Assembly: GCA_027577415.1 (NCBI GenBank)
Contig: JANBQS010000177.1
Location: 1 to 28,395, forward strand
Direction: 5' to 3'
DNA length: 28,395 nucleotides
Source of the DNA: Coemansia sp. RSA 922
Taxonomy: Eukaryota > Kickxellomycota > Kickxellomycetes > Kickxellales > Kickxellaceae
In this document: positions 1 to 8,489 of the stretch, piece after piece
Layout: each line of letters begins with the position of its first letter
How positions within the stretch are numbered: the first letter of the stretch is position 1
Position numbers and translations under genes: made by a program
The notes under the pieces: model-generated
What the model was told of the DNA's origin: nothing
Databases searched by the model: none
What the model saw: the letters and a program-made list of their open reading frames with translations, nothing else

Positions 1-550
1 CCACCCCGCTATTTTATGCACCCAGCAAGGATGTGCGTCCAAAGCATGGACGATCCACACCATGCGGCGATCACTTTCCCTCCCTTTTTACTATTTTATT
101 TGGCACTCCTCATCTTGCATACGTGTGGGGGTAAGGGCACCATTGCTGTCGCGTGTAATAAAGTTGGATATGGACATGTCCATATGGACAAATGCCCTTA
201 ATTGCCTTGCACAGCCGACGGTGGAAAAGGAAGGGTGTATCCTAAAAGGGTCAGTGGCTTGCTGTATACGATCGCGAATAGAGTTTGCTGTAGTCTCGTA
301 TGTCAGTTGTATTTTTAACAATCGCCTTTATTTCCTAGACAAAAGCACAGATGATAAATAAACCTATTAATATCGAATAATAGTTACCAATATCGAATTG
401 TTCAGCGCCCAGTCTCTTTTAATAAGAGATTTTTTGCAACGATATTAGATAGAGAGAGAAAGTGTGATGCCATTAGTTGTTCCCCCACTCAAAGAGCTGT
501 GTTGATAGTATAAAAATTATTAAAGAGAGTGTGCGAGACGAGATTAAAGT
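1..550. other. Left-edge region without a recognisable gene
   Basis: I see no convincing coding region here. Short open frames on both strands overlap each other and show no domain, signal peptide or coding-like composition. The stretch from about 350 to 550 is AT-rich and lies just 3' of the minus-strand CAP gene, so it probably holds that gene's 3' UTR and polyadenylation signals. Confidence 0.5.
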
Positions 551-1465
551 TTAGCGACGGAAAGGAGAGGGCTTGCTTCCGCACTGCTTGCAGGGCTTGC
601 ACTTGCCAGCGGCAATCGAGCCCTTGGGAACCAGCTTGCACTTGCCGTTACCAGGAGTAGGAGGCTTCACTGGAGGCTGGGGCTGAACGGGAGGCTGGAC
701 AGGGGGCTGGGGCTGGGGCGTAGGCTTGTGACCGACGACAGGAGGCTGAGGCTGGACCACTGGGGGCTTGGGAGTAGGAGGCTGAACCACTGGCGGCTTG
801 GGAGTAGGAGGCTGAACCACTGGCGGCTTGGGAGGCTGGACCGGAGGCTTGGGAGGAGGCTGAGGCTTGGGAGTAGGAGGCGCGACCGGGGGCTTGGGAG
901 GCTGGACCACCGGGGGCTGAGGCTTGTGGGGAATGGCATTGTCGCCGTCAGTGTAGGCACCCAGAGACTTGGAACCACTGCACTGCAGGTTGTAGTAACC
1001 CTTCTCGTCATTCTTGTTCATGGGCGAGGCAAAGTTAATCGTGTAGTAACCACCATTGGCAAGTCCACCGCCGCACACAGTCGATTCACGGCCCAGAATG
1101 GCAGCCTTGTGCCCTGGAGAGTTCATCCACGTGGCTGTGACGTCGTTGACGTTGTTAAAGCCGCCGCCAATGTTCTCACCAGCAGTCCTGTATCCAAAAC
1201 CAACAGACTGTAGGCGGCCACCTAGCTTATTCAGCTGTCCGGGAGGGCCATCGTGCGAGATTCTGCCGATGCTACGCTGGTATTCGCTCTGCTGCTGGGC
1301 AGCGCGGTCGATGGACGGCGACCACTTGAGCGAGGAAATACCACGGCGAGCGCGCTCCTGGTTGGCAGCGCAGCACAAGTCCTGGCCGCTAGTAGGTCCG
1401 CGAGTATCGGCGGAGACCGTAGCAATAACAGCCGCGAGAACGGCAATAGCGCTAGCAAGCTTCAT
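551..1465 (-). CDS. Secreted CAP/SCP/PR-1-like protein with proline-rich tail
   Basis: A 304-residue protein on one uninterrupted exon. Residues 1-19 form a typical signal peptide (MKLASAIAVLAAVIATVSA), so it is expected to be secreted or wall-bound. A CAP domain spans about residues 28-148. It shows the His of ISHDG (about 71), the Glu of AGENIG (about 97) and the hallmark WMNSPGHKAAIL (113-124), which build the usual CAP cavity. A Pro/Val/Gln/Lys-rich tail (180-272) built from PPVVQPPTPK-like units follows. The end is a small Cys cluster (C276, C289, C292, C295) and a basic terminus. CAP proteins in fungi are known to bind sterols or lipids in some cases; the ligand here cannot be told. It is the first of three minus-strand CAP genes within 7 kb. 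The start at 1465 is chosen because it gives the signal peptide directly. Confidence 0.9.
   Translation of the reverse strand: MKLASAIAVLAAVIATVSADTRGPTSGQDLCCAANQERARRGISSLKWSPSIDRAAQQQSEYQRSIGRISHDGPPGQLNKLGGRLQSVGFGYRTAGENIGGGFNNVNDVTATWMNSPGHKAAILGRESTVCGGGLANGGYYTINFASPMNKNDEKGYYNLQCSGSKSLGAYTDGDNAIPHKPQPPVVQPPKPPVAPPTPKPQPPPKPPVQPPKPPVVQPPTPKPPVVQPPTPKPPVVQPQPPVVGHKPTPQPQPPVQPPVQPQPPVKPPTPGNGKCKLVPKGSIAAGKCKPCKQCGSKPSPFRR
751..840. repeat. Three 30-bp tandem units in the CAP tail
   Basis: Units at 751-780, 781-810 and 811-840 are near-identical on the plus strand (for example gctgaaccactggcggcttg at the start of units 2 and 3). They encode a ten-residue PPVVQPPTPK-type repeat on the minus strand. 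Diverged units continue on both sides across about 650-925, so repeat number may vary between strains. Confidence 0.85.
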
Positions 1466-2524
1466 TCCAGGCTAGATGTTGCTATAAATGAAAAAAAGAT
1501 GCGGAGATAGAGGATATTGGGAGTAATGCGATGGTGGCGCAGCCTAACAAAACGCGCAATGGGAAATAGGAAGGGAGAGGAGGTGGCGAGAAAAGTACTA
1601 GTAGGGAATCAGAGAAATAAAAGAGAAAAGTTCCACTACTTTGGCCGGGTGGAGCAGTTGCCAGGTATATAAACCAAATGTCTGGTTTGCCCTATTCTTG
1701 CGAAATTAGCCTTCTCCAGAAAAATGTAGCCCACGGTCCTGCCCGTCTCTTTTTGCAGCGAAAAGATCCTATCTGGAACTGCCATTCCCGCTGCACGAAC
1801 CCTTTGTGGAAATACGCCAACAAACAAGCCGGAAAACGACACGCAGCCAATGAGAGCGAGCAGCCTACTCAGAAACACTTGTTCTTTGCATGGACGATTT
1901 ACCACTTGCGTCGATCGCGCCTTTATCGTCTCTTTGCCTGGTACTTGCTCCAACATGTCCCCCACATCCCCATCCGCAGCGCAACGCCCAAACAGCTATT
2001 TTAAAAGCTGATACAACACCCCATTTTGTCTTGGACGGTTCCATCAAATAAAAGTCTCGTGCTATGCTTTGCCTTTACAGGACTAGACTCCGCTGCAGTA
2101 GCCTTCCATAGAAGTACGATGGTTAGCAAGGTGTCGCTATTTAAGAATTTATTCCTAATATCGCTGGAGGTGATCGAGAGCACACTGCATTTCATCCATT
2201 TCGGATGCAGGTTTTTACATCTAATTGCATCTCGCTGCAGAGGCTCTAGATGGCACATTAATGGAGACCTTTGTGACACCCAATTGGTCCCTACACGTGG
2301 AGCTAATAATAAACCTGGTCCGCAATAGAAAACAGGAAATCCCTCCCAATTTAAATGCCGATGTTGATCGCCCATCTAGCACTTCAGCCAATACCCAGAT
2401 CTTTATATCGCCAAACGTCACAGATAAGCCACTCTATGCGGAGGAAATTCGAATGGGGGTGTGTACATGTACCAATGTTGAATGCAAATAAAACTAATAT
2501 AATACAAATTGAATGTTCCTTCTA
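1466..2524. other. Intergenic region between two minus-strand CAP genes
   Basis: This 1.06-kb stretch holds the promoter of the CAP gene ending at 551 and the 3' flank of the CAP gene ending at 2525. Overlapping short frames on both strands (for instance 1636-1965 minus and 1678-2004 plus) cover the same bases and look like chance. A TATATA motif lies at about 1666-1671, some 200 bp before the CAP start, but I would not assign it firmly. Confidence 0.5.
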
Positions 2525-4222
2525 CTATGATGGCGGCACAATAAGGTTGATGTTGTGACCAAGGTTTACCAGCGGATAATTTGTTGGGCCGCTGCCTGAA
2601 GACCATTCTTGCGGAACCTGCTGAAGTTCGTCGACATAGATCGTTGTCTCAACTGTAACCGTGGTATACTCTGCTTTCGGGTCGTTGGTGGGCGTGGGTG
2701 GCGTGAAAACAAACGGCGGTGTGGGAGCGCCCGATGGAGTTTGTACACCTGGTCTGGGTACCTTATTTGCAGTTTCAAAGTATGGCGGCCGCTTAACGGG
2801 TGTTGCTTGCGTGTTGCCACAAGCGTTAGCTTCCAGCTTAGGTGCAGATGGCAGACCATTGGGGAAAGCAATTGCAATTGCAGTGGCATTTCCCGGGCAC
2901 AGCGGCACGTTCTTTGGATCAGGGTTCTGACTGTTGTCTGCCAGCGTGGCAAAGTTGACGGCCCAGAACTGACCCGAGCGCCCACCGCCAACGTACTTGT
3001 AACCATTTCCCAGTATGTTGTTCAAGTGGCCCTGGCTCTGCGAAAAGGTGACAAATCCGCTATACACGTCATGTGTGAACGCAACAATGTTCTCACCAAT
3101 CGACGAGAATTGGAACCCACGACGCGCCACACGCTGACCAGGCGGTCCCATGTCGCCCCAGTGGCTCATGTTCAGTGCGCGGTTCATTCCGTAGCTGTGC
3201 GCCTGCGCTGCTGCGATCAACTTTGGGTGAAGTGCCAAAGGTGGGAGGCACGAATCGTATCGCCGCGAGTTAATTAGGCATACCATGAGATTGAGCTCGT
3301 CCATTGTCATTCCTTGCTCGCCCGATCCGCCAGTGGCTACGTAGGATGGAGACACGTTGTTGGGAATCTCCAAGCTCTTCAGGTAGGGCACACTGCCTTC
3401 TTCGGGTGTAAAGTAATACTTTGGTGATTGGACGCGGCCATCGTCGTAGCCGGGCTTCTCTGGAACGTAGAGAATTGGCGATGTGCGCTTGTACAAATCA
3501 TAAGGGAACGCCTTGAGGAAATTGGAGCTCTTCTCGGTCGGCGGATTGGGTGCGCCATTGGGATACACCCAGCTGGAGAACGACTGGTTAGCTGTGCACT
3601 GGGGGAACAACGAGCGGTCCATAGATATAGGTTTGGCCGGCACGCCGAACGCCTGTACGTAATAGTTGCCCGACTTGCCCGCGCCAAAGTAGATGGCGTC
3701 CTTGTTGCGCATGTTGGAATTAGATATACCGCTGCCCTGGAATTGCCACGTAGCAAATGTGGGGTTGTTTGTGGTATACAAGAGATTCTGCGTGACGTCC
3801 TTCCAAACCGTTGTGTCAAACACAGGAGGGTCGTCCATGCCCACGACGACGTTGTTTGTAATGTTGACGCCGTTTTTGTCAAAGAACTCAGCGCGCGCCT
3901 GGGCAAATTTTACCAACTGTGCGTCCAGCGCCATCGGTGGCAAACTCAAGTCGTAGCGATAGCGGTTCGTGAGACACATCATGTTGTTCAAGCCGGAGCT
4001 GCTGAGACCCGCTGGACCAGATGGACCAAGTGCCACGAGGTCTGGAGAAACAAGGACATAGTCGGGGATGTCGTTCTGCGTACTGAAAAATCCCTTGGGG
4101 TCAGAGTTGCCTCGCCGAGCGAGGGTTGTATGTAAATCTCCGACTTTTGACTCGACTGCCCACGCCAGCGAGGCAGGTGCCAAAGCCAGCAGTAGTGCGC
4201 CGACGCAAGTCAACTTTAGCAT
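2525..4222 (-). CDS. Secreted double-CAP-domain protein
   Basis: A 565-residue single-exon protein with a signal peptide (about 1-20, hydrophobic LLLALAPASLAWA). Two CAP-like units are seen. Unit A (about 78-195) opens with NNMMCLTNRYRYDLSLPP, and unit B (about 306-426) opens with NLMVCLINSRRYDSCLPP, so they are an internal duplication. Unit B keeps the CAP cavity residues: H of NMSHWGD (354), E of SIGENIV (377) and H of SQGHLNNILG (389). Unit A has lost the His-containing motifs and is probably a structural or binding pseudo-domain. Each unit is followed by a similar linker with a Cys and PNG (LFPQC...YPNGAPNPP near 205-228; VPLC...FPNGLPSAP near 439-461). The C-terminus (470-565) is Pro/Thr-rich. 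Role outside the cell is unknown; lipid or sterol binding is possible from the family. Confidence 0.9.
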   Translation of the reverse strand: MLKLTCVGALLLALAPASLAWAVESKVGDLHTTLARRGNSDPKGFFSTQNDIPDYVLVSPDLVALGPSGPAGLSSSGLNNMMCLTNRYRYDLSLPPMALDAQLVKFAQARAEFFDKNGVNITNNVVVGMDDPPVFDTTVWKDVTQNLLYTTNNPTFATWQFQGSGISNSNMRNKDAIYFGAGKSGNYYVQAFGVPAKPISMDRSLFPQCTANQSFSSWVYPNGAPNPPTEKSSNFLKAFPYDLYKRTSPILYVPEKPGYDDGRVQSPKYYFTPEEGSVPYLKSLEIPNNVSPSYVATGGSGEQGMTMDELNLMVCLINSRRYDSCLPPLALHPKLIAAAQAHSYGMNRALNMSHWGDMGPPGQRVARRGFQFSSIGENIVAFTHDVYSGFVTFSQSQGHLNNILGNGYKYVGGGRSGQFWAVNFATLADNSQNPDPKNVPLCPGNATAIAIAFPNGLPSAPKLEANACGNTQATPVKRPPYFETANKVPRPGVQTPSGAPTPPFVFTPPTPTNDPKAEYTTVTVETTIYVDELQQVPQEWSSGSGPTNYPLVNLGHNINLIVPPS

Positions 4223-5591
4223 TTTTAGTGTTTGGATACGTGAATATGTAATAGAGATAGTGTGAGTGATTGGTCTGCAGCAAAGCTACGACGTGGGCTG
4301 AATCAGTGGCGTGATAGACTGAAGCGACGGATGTTTCCTTTTTGAGGGGGTGCGTGTAGATGAATTGACGAATACGTAATACGTAGCAAGATGTCAGAAC
4401 GTGAAGAGATAAAAGTGGATAATAATAGAATAAATGCAATGCAAATAAAGTGGTGGAGATGAAGGATGGAGGAGAAATAATGAAAGGACAGGAAAACTTG
4501 GTCTGAAGTGAGAACTGGCGCTAACGGCCCACATTATAAAGAAAAGCGAGACTTGGCCCACGACTAAGGACTGGCAAAAAGACCAAGCGGGCTCAGTCAG
4601 CGGGTCTTCTTTGTCCATATCAGACATCGTGTCTCTTTTACCAAGTTCTTTTTAAGCCAAGCGCCAATTTTTTATATCTAGCTAAGCATGAGAAAGCCTT
4701 TATCCTTCACTATTCACAGCTTTTTTTTTGCGTGGTTGGTGAAAGGCAAGTCTAAAAGCGAAAAAGGGTCCTCCTTTTGTTAAAGGAAATCAATCCCTTT
4801 TGGCAGCTAATTATAGAAAAGAGCCTCTTGAAGTAGGCAAAGGTTAAAAAGAGTGGGTTGTGGGGGTTTGTACTAAAGGCCACAAGTTTCCTTTTAGCTT
4901 CCTCGTGCACTTGCGCAATTGGAGAAACGTACGCATTGGGACAGCCAACTGGTATTCAATTCGTGGAGATATTTTTGGCATTCATTTGTTCTCGTCGATT
5001 GATTGTACCATTTGTCCTTCCCCCCTCTTTTCACAACGCCACGTGTAGAAACCATTCAAAGGCCCCTGACCTCAATTTCGCCGCCAATTCCCCATTCGTT
5101 GTCTATTTTGAAAAGCTGCAAAGGCCGAGCCAAAGGCCTTTTGCTAATTTTGCATTTATTAGCCTGATGCATGATTTCACCCGTTTTGGCACGGCCATGT
5201 CGCTGCTGCTGTTGGTGCAGCATGCGGTCAGGGTAGACAACGGGAAGACATGTTCGTGAAAGGAAGTTGGTACGGGTATCGCACGACCCAAACAATCGAC
5301 TCAATTGTGCCACTTATCCTGTCACATGTACCAGACAATTGCTCTATTTTTTTGGCGGCTTGTCCCTGAGTGTAGTACATTGAATTCGATACAAGTACGC
5401 TGCTCCCTCATTTATATAGATAAGGGATTTCACCCCCTCCCCATCGGCATCCGCTGAGAGTAAAAAAGAACAAGACTACTGTGATCTCCTGCAATCCACT
5501 CTCTTTACGTCCTATTCTACCGCTCTGTCGCTACTAAGCTACGTTCTACTTTATCTTTCTTTAACGCAAAAAAACCACCTTCGTCTATCTA
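4223..5591. other. Long divergent intergenic region (CAP / COQ5-like)
   Basis: This 1.37-kb region separates the double-CAP gene (minus) from the COQ5-like gene (plus), so it should hold both promoters. It has several AT-rich tracts and a TATATA motif at about 5411-5420 that could serve the plus-strand gene. A 133-residue open frame at 4858-5259 starts with a hydrophobic stretch but has no recognisable domain. I treat it as chance. Confidence 0.5.
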
Positions 5592-6524
5592 ATGTTTTCA
5601 CGCAACGCATTCGCCAAGGTCGCCGCTTGGGGCCTAGGGCAGCGTGGTGCCTTTTATGTACCCGGCTCACTTCGCTCGCTCGGAACGGTCACATCTTCTA
5701 AGCGCCAGCAGCTAAAATCTGAACTATCGCAACCATCTTCGGCCAAGCTTGTGGGCGGCGCGCTCTACGGTGACACTCTTCCTATAGACACTAAGGAGGA
5801 AATCATGGATCGCACCTACTGCAAGGTAGCAGACCGCTACGATTTCGTCCTCGAAATGATGTCGTTTGGGGTGAACCAGTACTGGAAGAAAAAGTTTGTC
5901 CGACTAATGTCTCCCACCGCCGGTCTAAAGATGATCGACGTAGCTGGCGGTACCGGTCAGATAGCCAGAAATTACTTGGAGTATCAAGATTTGGTAAATA
6001 ACGACACGTTGTCTTCCGTCCATGTAGTTGACTTGAACGAGCAAATGATTCGCGTCGGAAGGCACCGTTTGGCTTCATCGCAGTGGATGAAGGACGATAG
6101 GATTACGTTTGCGCAAGGTTCTGCGGAGAATTTGGTGAATATTGCCGATAATTCGTTTGATATCTACAGTATCTCGGCCGGTATGCACAATATTCCTCAT
6201 CCTGAGCTTGCGCTGAGCGAGGCGTACCGTGTTCTGAAGCCTGGTGGACTCTTTGCTTGCTTGGAATATGGCCATGTGGATACACCGATAGTTAAACAGT
6301 TTCACCGTTGGCACATGAGGACTCTTGCACCTGCAATTGGCCACTTGTTGGTCGGTAAACGCGAGTCCTACGAGCGACTAGTTTGTAGTGCCTTGACCTT
6401 CCCTCACCAACGGGATTTTGCCCAAGCCATTAGCCGCGCCGGCTTTCGCTTGCCACCTGGAAAGGGCCATCAATTAATGCACTGTGGCTATATGGTTGCT
6501 TACTTTGGCACCAAGCCAGAGTAG
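5592..6524 (+). CDS. UbiE/COQ5-type methyltransferase, mitochondrial, divergent
   Basis: A 310-residue single-exon protein. The first 40 residues are basic with no acidic residue and look like a mitochondrial targeting peptide. The SAM-binding motif I is MIDVAGGTGQIA (114-125), and the later motif EAYRVLKPGG is a UbiE/COQ5 hallmark. The last part (LVGKRESYERLV, TFPHQRDFAQAI, AGF) also follows the family. In the family this enzyme C-methylates the ubiquinone ring on the inner mitochondrial membrane. Several usually invariant positions differ: the YDxMND...GxHRxW block reads YDFVLEMMSFGVNQYW (83-98), FGxRN reads AGMHN (196-200), and LExS reads LEYG. It may therefore be a paralog with a shifted substrate rather than the housekeeping COQ5, so I give no symbol. 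It ends 86 bp from the convergent CAP gene. Confidence 0.85.
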   Translation: MFSRNAFAKVAAWGLGQRGAFYVPGSLRSLGTVTSSKRQQLKSELSQPSSAKLVGGALYGDTLPIDTKEEIMDRTYCKVADRYDFVLEMMSFGVNQYWKKKFVRLMSPTAGLKMIDVAGGTGQIARNYLEYQDLVNNDTLSSVHVVDLNEQMIRVGRHRLASSQWMKDDRITFAQGSAENLVNIADNSFDIYSISAGMHNIPHPELALSEAYRVLKPGGLFACLEYGHVDTPIVKQFHRWHMRTLAPAIGHLLVGKRESYERLVCSALTFPHQRDFAQAISRAGFRLPPGKGHQLMHCGYMVAYFGTKPE

Positions 6525-6610
6525 CCTTTTTTTATTATTTTTATCCACGAGCTATAAAATTTTCAATTTAAATTTATGAATGATATTTAGTTTTACAAAA
6601 AAAAAAACAG

Positions 6611-7207
6611 TTAAAGTGGGTACACAAAGGTCTGCGTCCAGTATGCGGAGCCCTTGTTTCCTCCGCCGTCAGTAGCTAGCCCAAATCCGACAAATTTGTA
6701 ATTGCCAAGTATGTTTTCCAAGTGGTGTGGACTGTTCTCCCATAGGTTCATGACGTTGTCGACGGTTTCTGCGCCCATGGCCACGTTTTCAGCTATGCGC
6801 GACCAACTTATACCCGCATCGGTTGCACGCTTTCCTAGAGATCCGCTAGCATCGTCGTGGGTCATCTTTTTAATCAAAACTTGGTAGTCCGAGTGGTTTT
6901 GCGACATTGCGTTGAGTGGCTCGCTCAATATCAATGGTGGGAGCCCGGTTTCATTACGCTTATTGTTGACGTCCTCGAGCATTGTTTGCCTCCAGTTGCT
7001 ATCGACCTTGGCGTCCAACTTGACTGTTTCCTTGGCTGTTACTTGCGTACCCGTTGTTTTTACATTACCAGCTGGTTCAGAGCTGACCTTACTAACTGCC
7101 AACTGTTCTCGATGACGTTCGATGCGAGGCGCAGTACTAATTTGGTCGGCCAAAGAAAGAAACACAAGGCCACACGCAAATGTGACAAGTATAGCGGCGA
7201 TATTCAT
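6611..7207 (-). CDS. Small secreted CAP/SCP protein lacking mature cysteines
   Basis: A 198-residue single-exon protein with an N-terminal hydrophobic segment (1-20), which is a signal peptide or anchor. Residues 21-68 form a polar spacer. The CAP domain spans about 70-197, with NNKRNETGLPPLILSEPLN (81-99), H of MTHDD (117), E of IAENVAMG (140), and LWENSPHHLENILG (155-168), which carries the second Glu and His. The domain ends with YWTQTFVY. Unlike typical CAP proteins it has no cysteine outside the signal segment, so the fold is without disulfides. A TATA box lies about 90 bp upstream. It is divergent from the I78 inhibitor gene at 7699, about 490 bp away. Confidence 0.9.
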   Translation of the reverse strand: MNIAAILVTFACGLVFLSLADQISTAPRIERHREQLAVSKVSSEPAGNVKTTGTQVTAKETVKLDAKVDSNWRQTMLEDVNNKRNETGLPPLILSEPLNAMSQNHSDYQVLIKKMTHDDASGSLGKRATDAGISWSRIAENVAMGAETVDNVMNLWENSPHHLENILGNYKFVGFGLATDGGGNKGSAYWTQTFVYPL

Positions 7208-7296
7208 TTTTTAGAGAGATGTAGTTTGTTGTCAAGAGATAGTCCTGCTGCTGATAATGGACAGTATCTTTCATCTTGTCAACTGGATCAGTTCAC

Positions 7297-7306
7297 CTTT
7301 TATAGC
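7297..7306 (-). promoter_or_regulatory. TATA box of the small CAP gene
   Basis: The minus strand reads gctataaaagg here, about 90 bp before the ATG at 7207. The spacing matches other TATA boxes in this window. Confidence 0.6.
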
Positions 7307-7378
7307 TTATTCAGGCTATTTTGAGCGCAAATCACACACATCGATCCTAGTACGCATTGCGCGATGGAGCTCTGAACA

Positions 7379-7413
7379 TAATGCACAGGATCTAATGTTG
7401 ATCCTGTGCATTA
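7379..7413. repeat. Perfect 14-bp inverted repeat (hairpin)
   Basis: Left arm taatgcacaggatc (7379-7392) and right arm gatcctgtgcatta (7400-7413) are exact reverse complements around a 7-base spacer, taatgtt. It lies between the divergent CAP and I78 inhibitor genes and upstream of both TATA boxes. It could be a binding site for a dimeric regulator or a relic of a small mobile element. Confidence 0.85.
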
Positions 7414-7601
7414 GTGGCTGATTTATGCCGTGATGGATCCAGATCATTAAAAGTAATGCAAAAAGAAGGTTGCACATTTTCCATGAAATACTGTCAGGAC
7501 GATTATGCGTCACAGTAGTCGCTGTAACTTGCCATGTCCGTGAAAACTGCCCAGCGTAGTAACTCGCTATTGACTAGGTAGATGTACAGGTGTCCAATAC
7601 T

Positions 7602-7609
7602 TATAAAAA
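7602..7609 (+). promoter_or_regulatory. TATA box of the I78 inhibitor gene
   Basis: The sequence ttataaaaac lies about 90-95 bp before the ATG at 7699, the same spacing as at the neighbouring CAP gene. Confidence 0.6.
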
Positions 7610-7698
7610 CGGCAAGTGTCCTCTTGGTGTCCCATCGCTTTACTCGTCATATATTCTTTACACACGCACATCATTGTTTAGAAGAAAATATCCTGATA

Positions 7699-8094
7699 AT
7701 GCGCCATAAAATTGCCGGTATTCTCTTGTTTCTACTAGCTGTGGGCCAGCGTGCTGCTGCTGACACTTACAAAAAATCGCCATGTAATGCTGTGCACTGG
7801 ACGCATATGCTTGAGGGCAAGATTTTGCTGGAAGCCCACGACCGCAAGCCGCTTGATATAGAGAGTCTAGTAAGTTATGCGAAACAACATTACTAAAACA
7901 AGTAGAAAAGGACTCACACAATGGACTAAGCGCTTAAATTTTGTTTTTGTGTGTAGTCGTTCAATGTACACGACCTTCCGCCTGACCACCGTATCATCCA
8001 TGTCTATGATGACGAAGTAGCCGATCATCGACCCGACCGCCTGACTATCTACGTTGACCGCGAAAACATATTTATGAGCGCCTACTGCATGTAA
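7699..8094 (+). CDS. Secreted I78-family peptidase inhibitor, spliced
   Basis: Two exons, 7699-7869 and 7957-8094, join in phase 0 to a 102-residue protein. The intron (7870-7956, 87 bp) has donor GTAAGT, acceptor TGTAG and a branch-like gactaag about 30 bases before the acceptor. The signal peptide is about residues 1-21 (GILLFLLAVGQRAAA). The mature part has the I78 (potato inhibitor I-like) pattern: C29 near the N-terminus, a loop segment LPPDHRII (64-71), then DHRPDRLTIYVD (80-91) and C101. The two cysteines probably pair. I78 members are known inhibitors of serine endopeptidases and act outside the cell. Without splicing, exon 1 would run to a stop within the intron and lose the whole inhibitor core, which supports the splice. 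Divergent from a secreted CAP gene. Confidence 0.75.
7870..7956 (+). other. Intron of the I78 inhibitor gene
   Basis: An 87-bp GT-AG intron (gtaagt...tgtgtgtag). It joins codons CTA and TCG in phase 0 and restores the I78 reading frame. Confidence 0.75.
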
Positions 8095-8136
8095 CAGGCT
8101 TTATTTTAGAAAGTGGTGGTCACCATTACACTATGA

Positions 8137-8144
8137 TGACGTCA
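8137..8144. promoter_or_regulatory. TGACGTCA (CRE/ATF-type) palindrome
   Basis: A perfect TGACGTCA site sits 43 bases after the I78 stop and about 345 bases before the GH20 start. Such sites are known targets of bZIP factors of the ATF/CREB type. It also lies inside a weak hairpin with gtggtggt / accaccac arms (8113-8152). It could belong to the GH20 promoter; use is unproven. Confidence 0.4.
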
Positions 8145-8489
8145 CCACCACATCGATTCTCAAGCATGGGGATTAGGGTTTGGATGTAGGTTTTTTTTTG
8201 TGTGAGCTTGCCAAAGTCCTGGATTTTGATATCCTTCTTCCCGTCAGCATACATGCTTTTCCCCTTTTTTTCTTTTGTAGACAGTTCAATTCAACACCTT
8301 TCTTTGGTCTTTTTTCTCTCATAAATTTGTGTCTATTGAACTTTTGTCTTTCTTTTATTACACGCAGGCGCTGCAGTATTACAAACTCAGTTATATTTTT
8401 TTTTCGCCCTGTCGCCGTATACTCGGTCGCGCAAGCAGCAGGCTTCTCCTCAGCCGGGTGTAAGTTCAGAGCTCCGGAAAAAGCAGAGG

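Noticed and set aside
728..1213. A 161-codon plus-strand frame with Arg/Leu repeats over the CAP tail
   Set aside because: It is the antisense reading of the proline-rich repeats; the opposite strand has signal peptide and CAP motifs.
3428..4135. A 235-codon open frame on the plus strand, antisense to the double-CAP gene
   Set aside because: It mirrors the codon bias of the CAP gene on the other strand, has no domain and no promoter of its own.
4858..5259. A 133-codon plus-strand frame starting with a hydrophobic stretch
   Set aside because: No domain or clear coding composition; overlapping minus-strand frames are equally long for the region. Most likely promoter DNA of the COQ5-like gene.
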